Assembly: GCA_030374765.1 (NCBI GenBank)
Contig: JARGXX010000010.1
Location: 1 to 64,000 of the forward strand
DNA length: 64,000 bases
Reading direction: 5' to 3'
Origin: Agarophyton chilense
Lineage: Eukaryota; Rhodophyta; Florideophyceae; Gracilariales; Gracilariaceae
Shown: in pieces, positions 54,492-64,000 of the stretch
Layout of the letters: each line of letters opens with the position of its first letter
Position numbering within the stretch: the first letter of the stretch is position 1
The notes under the pieces: generated by a model
Told to the model about the DNA's origin: nothing
Database searches by the model: none
What the model saw: only the letters and a program-made list of their open reading frames with translations
Program-made: the position numbers and the translations under genes

Positions 54492-55225
54492 CTAATTGTC
54501 GGCCCCTCCCATGGGGGCATCCCCATCCTGCTGCACGCCTTCATTCACTTCATCTCCCGTGAAAAACGCATTCTCCTCGTCTGAAATGTTGTCGGCGCGA
54601 ATTCTCCCGTTGCGCCCCCTCAACAGCTTGTGACCTGGTCCTGCGACTCCCCGTTCGGCGTGCCGGCAGTGAACGCGCCTCCACGTTTGCAATTTCCTCT
54701 GGCGGTGATGGCGATTTTCCCCTCGTCTTTCCGACGGCAGCAGCGGGAACATCTAAAACCATCGCAACCACGTCCTCTGTTGCTTCCGCCGGCTCCATCA
54801 TAACTAGGTCCCACGAATAAAATGAATTTGTATAAACCTCACCTAGTTTGTCAGGCGGATCTTCCACGCCACGGAATAGGTACGGATAGATAGTGTTCTT
54901 ATAAACCCCGGTAGGACCTGATCACTGCGGGCTTTCACCAACACGTTTTCTTCCTCCTCATTGATTTTTAGACTGGATCCATGAATTCGCCTCGAAATTT
55001 CTCTCTCCTTCAGAACAGGCATGAACAGCGCCGTTCCGAAGCGCTGGCAGTTCACACCTTCGACTTTAGCCATAAGAAATACGACCTCGGCTGCCTCCAG
55101 CTTTTGCTGTCCTGCACGGGATGCCATTGCAATATACTCAAAATAAAACGGGCCCCCGAGGTTGGGGCCCCCTCTTCATCAGCATCTGCTGCGGACTTCT
55201 TCAGGAGCTTGGCATTCTTCTTTTC
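54492..55225 (-). pseudogene. Fragment of an unknown protein gene with frameshifts
   Basis: Three overlapping minus-strand frames (about 55225-55160, 55150-54920 and 54925-54550) read on from each other if two one-base shifts are allowed. The pieces include KLLKKSAADADEEGAPT, then VEGVNCQRFGTALFMPVLKE, then FRGVEDPPDKLGEVYTNSFY, and then a low-complexity Arg-rich end. Family unknown. The piece ends where the methyltransferase-SET similarity resumes at about 55232, so it is part of the foreign insert. Confidence 0.4.
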
Positions 55226-55229
55226 GGAA

Positions 55230-56591
55230 TTGACGTAGTGACGCGGGCTGCGAACGTCGTCGTTGCCCATCGCAGAGTACGCCACTCACGGCATCAAATC
55301 AGGGCTCACTCAAGACGAAAATCTGACCCGCGCCAACAGCTTCAACTACAACTACGTTCCTTTCCGTTCCCAAGCTTACAATAACATGATTGATAACGTG
55401 CCCACCTTTGCCGCTGGCGAAGAAATGCGTTGGAATCGCCGACATTCTGTCATCAATAATCACGACACGATCACCAAAAAAGTACACCCGGAGCAGAAGA
55501 CTTGTGCTCTATTCAAGGAACTCATGTGCCGCTGCTCCCAGCCTGGTGACATGGTGGTAGATTTATTTTCGGGATTAGGTTCCACCGCTTTGGAGTGCAT
55601 GGAACTGCCGGGTCACAGACGATTTCTGGGCTCCGTAAAAGACGCTGTGTGGTAAGCTCACACAAAACAAAATGCAATCGTTCACTTTATCAAAACCGAA
55701 TTACAGACCAGCACCGACATCGAGGTGCCGCACCATCTCATCGCCAGGTTTAATCGCGTCTTGCGCTCTCTAGTGACTACAGACCTGAAATCGAAATACT
55801 TTTGGACCGCTCCGCCTGGTCTGCCGCAGTCCCATATTTTTTTCTACGCCTCTTGCTTCCATTCTTTGCAACGTTTGGAAATATCGTGATTTTACAGCCG
55901 TTTGCCGCACAAACCCAGTGCATGAATGGCCGCGAGAGAAAAAGGGCCTTCTCACTCAGATTGATCTGGCTACGTTGCTTGCGATCGAAGGGTATGCCAA
56001 TGGCGTGTACACCAAAAAGCCCGATATCTGATACCTGTTGGCTGGAGAAGTTGTGATTGCTGCAACCCAGTTCAACGAAGGCGGCACAGTTTGAAACTTT
56101 TATGCGACCCTCGTCTAACACGACCTCTCCAAACGCTCTGCCACACAGTCTTTGTAGGCAAAATGTTTGTTCTACTTGACTGTTGAGCGCTTTAATTCCA
56201 CTTCAATGTAAGTTCTAGTGAATGGTCCGTTTTTTTTAGACCTTGCATCCTAGGAGACTGTGGAACCCACTCCATGTGGATCACACCTGCCACGTTCTGT
56301 TTTGGGGGATTCATTAATGACACCCAATACCGCCAAAAAGACCTCGAAATCCAGGCCTTACAAGACAAGGTGCTACCAAACCCTCGCCCAGCAAAGGTTG
56401 TAGCGCGCCTTTTGTATAGTTTGGAAAACTCAAATTCAGGAAACCAAGACTGCCCTCTTATTTCACTAGTGGCCACCCAAACCTTTGGGAGAGAAGCAGA
56501 AATGTTGATCGACTATGGCAACGACTATGATCATTGGTCAAGCGTTCCAAAACCACAAAGACACAGATTTCATGCCAATCATGTAGATTAG
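55230..56591 (+). pseudogene. Decayed methyltransferase-SET gene, C-terminal part
   Basis: Matches about 13732-15081 of the complete gene. The first 130 codons (55263-55655) are open and keep a variant of the AdoMet motif (DLFSGLGST); stops then appear, and the SET end (56274-56591) is again open, ending with IDYGNDYDHW and the original stop position. Many substitutions show it is much older than the array. Confidence 0.75.
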
Positions 56592-58110
56592 CCGTTTCTT
56601 TTCGATTTTCGTAAAACACCACTACAAACTAAACGGTCTCTTCTAAAAACCACCACGCACAAGGGCCGTTCATTTATTAGTTTTAAAAACAAAAAAACTA
56701 AACCCCTCCTTTTTGGCCCCCCATGCCACGTGCCGCAACATCTCACATCATTTGCCAAACACCATCATAAAGTTACACATTGTGCAGGCTGTCAGACAAA
56801 GCACCCCTCCTTCCCAAGTCACATTTACCACTTTTTTTCCAAATCCATGTTCAAACAAGCCGCATATGCCCATTTGAGCTCAACCACTGTGCGGCATCGC
56901 TTGTGCTCAAACTGATACGTGGGTATAACACGGAAAAACACCACAAAATAACCATTCCAAAATCGTCATGCTCCACATCAAGTTGCCACGTTGCCCCACA
57001 ACACCCGCTGGCGAACCTGATCGCGCGCCAGCTGTTTTTAGACCTCCTTCCATTTTCACAAAAAGTCTCTGACCACCCTGAAATCTTCTGGTCTCCCTTA
57101 ACCCTTGTCCACCACCGCACAGCCCCACTTCTTCTCTGCCCTGCCTTTTCTTCCCGTCTCGCTCCAGCTAAACACACAAACCATGCCCCTTACACAAGAA
57201 TACTCTCGTTAACAGGGGAAGCCATTCACCTTTATTGTGACACGCTTCGCCCCACAACCGCACAGTCATACAATTGGAATGAACAACCTTTAATATCCAA
57301 TAGTGTCATGTTGCTTCTCTTCTACAGTATGCCGTTTGCTCGAGCCAGCCACACGCGCCCCCCCCAAACACCAAACCGCCTTCTCCAATTACCTCAGACC
57401 CTTCTATTATTTACAAATACTTCTACATTAACAGTTAACTTCGGCATTTCGGTGTTGCTCCCAAACTTGATTTTGTTATTTCGTGTGTGTGTGTTTTTTG
57501 TCTTTAAAAACAATCATTGCAAGCATCTTCTTCTCTTTCCTACACGTTCACTTATATCAAAGAACAGCTTTTCCTCCGCCGACGCCCATTCTTTGCAAGT
57601 GTTCATCCCTTCCTCGGTGCACAGCCCAACGGAGCTGCGGTAAATATCTCACCGTCCACTCCCCCCAACCCATTGCTCCCGCCACCGCCTCCGCCCCTAG
57701 CTGTTTACGCGCATGCTAAACCACATTCCAACCTACCCTAATCGGACACGAATTCAGCCGAAGATTCTTCCTCTTTTATGGTGGCTCTGGGTAACATTGT
57801 GAATACAAGTATTCTTTTCATTGATTTCTTTCCGTTGTGAGTCAGCTGCCAGTTTGGTCTCCCACCTGCTCGGGCAGTTCAACACAACTTGCGCAAACAG
57901 CAATACGTCTTGGTTCAAATTGCACGTCCCATATCAACGCCATTCATGCACGAAGTGCAAACGTTGTGTGACAACTGTACCCTTGACCTTGTATGGCAAA
58001 AGTATATTTCCCTACACGAAGCTGAAGTTGTGTCATAACCCTTCACGTTCGCCACCCCTCTGACGCTCCTTGTCATTCGCAATGGCTATCAGTGCCCACT
58101 TTGCAATTTT
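56592..58110 (+). pseudogene. Decayed helicase promoter and N-terminal part, cut by the retrotransposon
   Basis: 56592-57560 is a diverged form of the spacer 3045-4005; 57560-58110 follows the helicase gene from near its start to the second finger (NGYQCPLCNF). The frame is broken by several stops. Similarity stops at about 58113, about 35 bp before the LTR at 58147. Confidence 0.7.
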
Positions 58111-58146
58111 CGCTAATGTGAAGGAGCAAAGATAACGGTTGAGCGC

Positions 58147-58561
58147 TGTAAGCCACCGCGGCCTGGGGTATCTTACAGACGACATGTGAACTGGCTGACC
58201 TCAGCTGGGATTATTTAGATTAGCATTTGTTTTAATTAGTGTTATAGACTAGCATAACAGTGCCAGGGAGATCCCAGCGCCTCGCCATGGCTATTTAATT
58301 GGCTCGAGTGACGCTTCTCCCTTAGATTCATGTAGGCACCGTTAGGATACTAAATCACCGCCTTCGGTATATTAGTTCCACCCTTTCGTGTTCAAGCCAT
58401 CTTTTCCATAGCTCCAATCTGTACGACTACACAGTAAACGCCAGTCCATTGCGCCAAGTACTCTGGGCGTGCCACTGTCAAGGATACGAACCTTAGGACC
58501 CGCTCTACCATGCTACCCGAGGTTGAGACCAGTACGCTGAACCACCAGTCATTGCGTTACA
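58147..58561 (+). repeat. Probable 5' LTR (415 bp)
   Basis: Starts TGTAAGCC and ends CGTTACA, giving TGTAA...TTACA terminal inverted repeats. The right boundary is an inference from that match; a standard primer-binding site beginning TGG is not obvious just after it. The minus strand of 58460-58550 has a B-box-like GGTTCGTATCC. Confidence 0.5.
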
Positions 58562-59724
58562 TTTTGATCACACGGCTTAGAATTCTTTAGGAATAATTGA
58601 ACCGACCATTGGAAAGAAGAAATATCCGATTTCTAACCTTTGGTTTAATTCCCCAACGGACCAGAACTACAGAAGATACCGCCATTATGAATGCAGGAAA
58701 CACACCCAACCGACCAGACCATAGAACTTCTACAGCAAGGCCAGTTGCCACAACCAGGCCGAAGATGTCATCTGAACCACCACAGATTGATATTGTTAGC
58801 GACTGCAGGAGCACGAAAGCCAGCCGCAAGGAGTACTGACTCACCTGGACGAGCCTGAAAAGATTCACCGAGAACCCACGGTAGCAGAGCTTTCACGAGA
58901 ATGCCTCACCAGGGCCACCTCTAGGCCGGAAACACCCCAAGGAGAACCCTGTAAGACCGAAGGAATTAGAAAGAATATTCTCGTACGGCTTGACAACCTT
59001 CTTTGGCCCCGTCTCGGTGAGCTCTTCTCAGCCCATGTGAATTCCATTGTGTACATACAACTTTCTACCGAGATCGCTGACCATACAAATTACCTCATCA
59101 CCCGAATCGCCTCCAAAGTCATGGAGACAGAGCTATTTCATTGACTCCCTCATTCAGGCCTTTAAAGGAGCAGTCACCAGACATTCAGGCAACACGGTCA
59201 CAAGGACCACTTCACAAGTCAACCATCCGGTTTCCATATGGCAATCCCCTACCCCTCCCCCTGGAGTGGCTGTATCACCCGTCCCTCGCCGGGAACCCCA
59301 TCAAAACACTCCAATGGAAGGCCACTGTAGGACACAAAGAGAGACTCCACGTCTAGAAGCGAGATAGATTACCCTTCCCAAAGGACAATATGAGGTACAA
59401 CGACCTCAGGGCTCCATCAAATCTGATAGAGAGATCGATCCTTTAGGTCCCTTTCCCGCTGAAAAGAAGATAAGTAACCGCTTGAGAAAGAAGAACAGAA
59501 GGAGTAAATGAAGAGAACATTCGGACAAGAGTGATTGCAAATCCGTCTCGACCGTAACGACCGACTCGGAAGTGGATAAGTCTGCCGTTCGAGGTCTCAA
59601 ACAACTGACAACGACTAAAGAACTTTTTCTTAAGGTGCTAGATTACCAGAATTACTGGTTGGCTGACAGTTCCCCGAAATATTCTGGTTCGGTGGCTCGA
59701 AGAGTGGCCAAGTGAGCCAAACGG
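58562..59724 (+). other. Retrotransposon leader and possible N-terminal gag remnants
   Basis: About 1.2 kb with short, broken frames rich in Arg, Pro, Ser and Thr (for example 58597-58839). No motif recognised. Confidence 0.35.
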
Positions 59725-60252
59725 ATGCAACTGACTATTACCGACAGTTTCTCGGGTTCCAATCCCATTGCTTTCCTAAGGTTTCTCAGTTTTTTCCGTA
59801 CGGCCTGTGACCAGAACGGTATCCACGAGGGCGCCGCTCTATACCTTTTCCAATTCCTCCTTACAGGACAGGCGCGTGACAGAGTGGTTTCGAAGATATC
59901 TGGCACAACTGACCTTGTGGATGCTCCAGACTGTGAGCTCCTCAGGTCATACCCTCAGGTTGTTCATTACCTTTTCGAAACTTACGCCACGAATGACGCT
60001 ATATTGGATGCCCACCAGGAAGTAATATCCTTTAGGCAGAGCTCCAACATGACCGAATTGGCTTTCGCAGACGACCTACGGAAGAAGGATAACCGATGTG
60101 GAAAAGTGTTTCCCGAAGGACGGCTTAAACGTCACTTGATCACGGGATTACTCCCTGCCATTCGGACATATGTCCGCAAGAACCACACGGAAAGCCCACA
60201 ACACTCCTTCCGAAGGCTCGTTAATTATGCCAAAGGTTATGGCAAAACCTAG
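59725..60252 (+). pseudogene. gag, retrotransposon Gag-like capsid region
   Basis: 175-codon frame whose start (FSGSNPIAFLRFLSFFRTACDQNG) and later segments (LYLFQFLLTGQARDRV, FRRLVNYAKGY) fit the Retrotrans_gag pattern. It ends early at TAG 60250-60252; the stretch to 60867 holds broken, Pro-rich gag or protease frames. Confidence 0.65.
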
Positions 60253-60867
60253 AAGATATCCAGGCGCAACTCTAATCTATCCATAGGACACGCAACTGCA
60301 TTGCGTAGACCCAACCAAGCCCGTTTCGATATCTCCTCGGAATCGGACATGGATTCATCACTCCATTATGCCGACTCGGGAGATGTCCTTGCGGTTAATT
60401 TCAGTGCTCCTTCATCTAAGCCCCCATCATATATCTTCCAGGTAACTACAGCGACCACTGGCCCAACCACACCCGAGTATTCCCCCTTTCAACACCCGAA
60501 GGGAAGTTTTTGTCCGCTCCCCGAGGGCTTGCTTTCTCTGCCCTTTAATGGTCCAACATTGTGACTGCACGAGGTACCTACCTGAGGACGCACGCAAAAA
60601 CCTCCTAGCCTTTAGGGAAGAGAATCAAATGGTGCGCGGATCCAAAGGAATGTTTACCAGGGTACAGCAACGAGCCACGGGGACCCCTGGAAGCTCACGC
60701 TATGCCACGCCTCCGGATACTCCAATCAAAGCCCCACAGGTCCACTCCATCGTAAAATCTACGGACGGCCGCAAAGAGGAATCGTACCCTTAGGAAGAAA
60801 CGGAAACCCCATCGGAAACCTCTTAGAGGGATGACGCGAGGCAAATAATCCACCTTTAAGCAACTAC

Positions 60868-61212
60868 ATGATCCAATTGGAGGATCATGAGCCAAGAAGC
60901 TCTTCACATCCCAATACAAACCACACAAATTGGATCACTCAGAATGAACCAGAATTGGAACACAGTAACGACCATGTCTGTATTCTCAGGAGAGAGAATT
61001 ACAAAGTTCTAGTAGCCGTGGGACTTCTTTTCAACAACTCTCGAGTGCCGGCAGCCGTACTGCACATAGGCGCTGGTTCCAATTTAGTCCATCCTAAGCT
61101 ACCCTTGTTTGGCTGGCACAAGTTCGTTCAGTCAAAGAAGACCCCCAGGACTACGGATGCATCGCGTAGACGAATGAACAGTAAAGGAATAGTACCACTT
61201 TACCTCCAGTAA
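60868..61212 (+). pseudogene. Aspartic protease region, catalytic residue lost
   Basis: A 114-codon frame with VLVAVGLLFN and AAVLHIGAGSNLV. In working retropepsins the last segment reads D-S/T-G-A; here His stands in place of the catalytic Asp, so this copy is dead. The following frame 61255-61515 continues the region toward the reverse transcriptase. Confidence 0.55.
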
Positions 61213-61556
61213 GGAGAATTCAAAGTCCGCACGTGGTTCTTTGTATGTCCGAAGTTGGGCGCTGAGGCAATTCTAGGAACCTCTCTTATCAGTCGATACA
61301 TTAAGGCCATTTATTCAGGCCTTAGGAAAGGCGCATTCTATCGCGGACCTTCCATCTCTATAAATAATTCTGCCGCAGGGCCAGAAGCGAACTGCAAACG
61401 AGCGATTATTTCTGAAAAAACGAAGTACAACAAGGTTCGCTTGTCTGAGACCATATCGATACCCCCGATGACCAAAATCACCGTATTGGGCCGTCCCCGT
61501 CTTCAGATCTTGTAAAGATTCAGAACCACCCAAAAACGGTTCTGAAGCACCTTACC

Positions 61557-62576
61557 TTGATGGCTAATGCAGTAATGGACATCCGCCCAAACAGGCCCTT
61601 CTTGGACACAATCAGCAACTTCAGAGATAGACCCGTACGATTATCTAGTGTTACGGTGATTGGCATTTCTCTGCCCGCGCCTGTGGCTATCATGGAGGCC
61701 AAATTGGATAACCTTTTTACGCCAACTCTCGACGAGGACGCCGACTCGTGGGAGGGGACAGTCGCTATCGGTGCAGAATTCGAATTCTAAAAGACCCACG
61801 GTACTTGATCTCCTCAGGGAATACCAGACCATGTGGTCAGGTAGGTTGGGAAAAATCACAGCCACCACACACTACATTGACCTTCAGAACGATGCTAGAC
61901 CATAGTTCCAGCGCCCATACCCGAGAGGCCTGAAGGGTAGGAGAATGTCACCGAACAGATGGACAAAATGCGCAAAGCTCACGTCATAGAGCCGGCGCCT
62001 CCTAACCAATCCGAATGGTCAAATCCCCTTGTTCTCGAGGCTAAGAAGAGTGGCTCCGTCAGGTTCTGTGTCGGCTACAAGAAGCTGAACGCAATAACCA
62101 AGAGAGACCCATACTTGATACCCCGTAAGGATAGCTTTCTAGATTCGTTAGATGAAGCTGTCGTGTTTACCACACTGGACGCTAACTCCGGATATTGGGA
62201 AATCCCTTTGGCCGAAGATGCCAGAGCGCTGACAACCTACACCACCCATGAAGGTCTGCTCAGAATTACTGGTATGCCCTATGGTTTAAGGAATGCGCCA
62301 GCAACCTTCCAACGGGTAATTGAAATCATATTGTCCAGTGTCAAATGGAAATTCGCCCTGGTCTATCTGGATGACGTAAAAATCTTCTCACTGACCGTGA
62401 TGGAACACCTTCGCCACGTTATAACGGTACTAACAATCCGACAGGACGCTGGAGTATCACTGAAACTCCGCAAATGCGTCTTTTTCCAGGCCTCGGTGTA
62501 CTATCTCGGTCACGTCGTTCTCCCAAGAAAGCTAAAGCTAGCCATACAGACCATGAATGCTATCCGCCAACCATAA
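61557..62576 (+). pseudogene. Reverse transcriptase region
   Basis: 61959-62576 is a 205-codon frame with the Ty3/gypsy RT blocks: NPLVLEAKKSGSVRFCVGYKKLNA, FTTLDANSGYW (first catalytic Asp), MPYGLRNAPATFQR and the YLDD box in LVYLDDVKIFS. These residues are intact. The frame upstream (61557-61790) is the protease-RT connector. The frame ends soon after the palm, so the gene is truncated by mutation. Confidence 0.8.
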
Positions 62577-63187
62577 CCTCCCAGAACACACACGGGGATA
62601 CGATCTTTCTTGGGCTTTAGCAATGTTCACCGATGATTCTTCAAAGGGTTTGCTAAGACCTCGACCCCTTTCAACGCAGTGCTCAAGAAGGGAACACCTT
62701 GGGAGCTTGAGGCCATTACCGACGAACAGTACAAGTCATTTCAGACCTTAAAGGACAACATTCTGAACTCACCTGTACTGGGTTTACCAAAACTCCAATA
62801 GGTCCTTTGTCCGGGACACAGGCCCCTCTGATGTCCAAGTGAGATTTGCACTGCTACAAGAACAGGAGTCACCGAAGGACCATCGACCTATTTGATACTG
62901 GAGCAGAACGCTCACCAGTGCGGGGCGCAACAACAGTACCACTGAAAAGGAATGTCTAGCCATCGTATGGTCCGTATTGACACTCCGAGGGAACTAGGTT
63001 TACCATTAGGAAAGACCACGATTCACTCCATGGGTTGCTCAATATGACCGATACATCAAGTCGCCTTACTCGTTGGCGCCTAAGGCTGTCAGAGTAGAAC
63101 TACGATATAACCTATAGGCCAGGCATCAAGCACCAGGTAGCAGGTGCCCTCTCGCCAATCATTACCCACAGAACTGATGACACGCCT
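62577..63187 (+). pseudogene. RT thumb and RNase H region, degenerate
   Basis: Pieces in different frames; clearest is the segment reading LTSAGRNNSTTEKECLAIVW at about 62915-62975, the conserved RNase H block of gypsy elements. Several stops. Confidence 0.6.
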
Positions 63188-64000
63188 TTGGACGACCTCG
63201 TTCCTGCCCTATTCACAGATGATGGAAATCAGGGTTATACAGAAACGGATGACCTTATGGGTAAGGTCCAATCGGATAATCCTGAGGTAAAGGAGAACGA
63301 ATTATACCTATGGGACTGGGAAACAGTACCACCCAATTCGACACCACCTCAGGTTAACGCGATAGTCCCGGAGAAAAAGGAGCTCGTCCCTATAACTATT
63401 GAGGAACTCCTACAGGCGCAGGCCTCCGCAGGCCCGTTGGAATTTGTTGCAATGGATACAATTTGATCTTTGCCTAATTCGTCCCGTGGGAAACGGTTGG
63501 TCTTGGTAATAACCGATAGGTTCACCAAACTTTCCCCAGCCCTACCCCTAGGGAAGAGAACCGCCATGGTTGTCTCCAGGGCTTTCTTATCCCACTGGTG
63601 GTATCCACATGGTGTGCCACTCTACCGCTTTACGAATAATGGAAGCCAGTTTATATCCCAATACTTCTAACACGTTTGTGCTACCTTATGTATCAAACAC
63701 GTGACCACCACGGCGTACCAGCCGCAAACCAATGGCCGACTCGAACGCTTCAACCGCACCCTTCTAGACCAACTGGCACACTACGTATCGGAGTATCAAT
63801 TGGACTGTAACGACTACGTTGAGCCCATGGTTTATGCCTACAACACGTAAGTGCACGTTTCCCCCCAAACACCACCTTTCGACTTAACGCTACCTAGATC
63901 GCCGCCACCGATACCTGTTAACCTTCAGAAGTCTATTATACCCCAGGACGCAACAGGAGGAATGAATCCTACCCAGACGAAGCGGTGCTCGCCCCTACAC
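63188..64000 (+). pseudogene. Integrase region, degenerate and cut by the window end
   Basis: 63188-63466 leads into the core: EFVAMDTI (first Asp) at about 63438, then in the next frame VLVITDRFTKLSPALPL and FTNNGSQFISQYF, where Asn replaces the second catalytic Asp, then PQTNGRLERFNRTLLDQL (63720-63775) with the third catalytic Glu. Stops at 63464, 63668 and 63848 break it. Confidence 0.7.

Larger units (their letters stand above)
58147..64000 (+). mobile_element. Ty3/gypsy LTR retrotransposon, decayed, 3' end outside window
   Basis: 5' LTR, then gag, protease, reverse transcriptase, RNase H and integrase, in the order typical of Ty3/gypsy (Metaviridae). The coding parts are broken by stops and small indels. 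The 3' LTR would lie beyond 64000, so LTR identity and age cannot be judged here. Confidence 0.85.

Noticed and set aside
58460-58560. Possible tRNA gene on the minus strand in the LTR
   Set aside because: A- and B-box-like strings are present, but only about 13 bp apart, and no cloverleaf could be drawn.

Overview
The window is eukaryotic nuclear DNA that reads like a subtelomere or a telomere-associated repeat region. Supporting signs are very long ORFs without bacterial operon structure or ribosome sites, good Kozak-type ATGs, AATAAA signals after stops, probable spliced genes, tRNA-like (SINE-type) repeats, a Ty3/gypsy retrotransposon and blocks of C-rich telomere-like repeats (CCCCTAAA on the + strand). 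I cannot name the species. RecQ-type helicases at chromosome ends are best known from fungi (TLH genes, yeast Y' elements), but an alga or another protist is equally possible.

Region 1 (1-34490) is a tandem array of one repeat family. The full unit is about 12.04 kb. It holds a gene for a DNA amino-methyltransferase fused to a SET domain, a gene for a tyrosine-recombinase-like/RecQ helicase/zinc-knuckle protein, a block of telomere-like repeats, and an 860 bp non-coding block (called X here) ending in a TATATATAGG motif. Copy 1 (1-11163) is cut by the window edge and frameshifted in both genes. Copy 2 (about 11760-23200) has both genes intact. The last 5,216 bp (3' two thirds of the helicase gene, telomere-like block, X) is then repeated twice more in tandem, and a diverged extra X block closes the array at 34490. 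The telomere-like C-strand orientation means the chromosome end lay, or lies, toward low coordinates.

Region 2 (34491-46200) has different, more A+T-rich genes: an orphan gene on the minus strand with an acidic tail, an Ulp1/C48-type cysteine protease protein on the plus strand, and a two-exon tyrosine recombinase on the minus strand. A 350 bp tRNA-like repeat is tandemly arranged between the first two. Together these may be a large recombinase-driven mobile element.

Region 3 (46208-58110) holds older relatives of the array: a diverged helicase gene that keeps one reading frame for 4.7 kb but carries four in-frame stops, and a shuffled, decayed copy of the full unit, into which unrelated gene fragments have been joined.

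Region 4 (58147-64000) is a decayed Ty3/gypsy LTR retrotransposon (LTR, gag, protease, RT, RNase H, integrase) that truncates the decayed unit and runs off the window.

The working idea is that the 12 kb unit is a Y'-like telomere-associated element. Its helicase/recombinase-like protein would spread or maintain chromosome ends, and its methyltransferase-SET protein could mark DNA and histones at the same ends. This is inference from domain content and layout.
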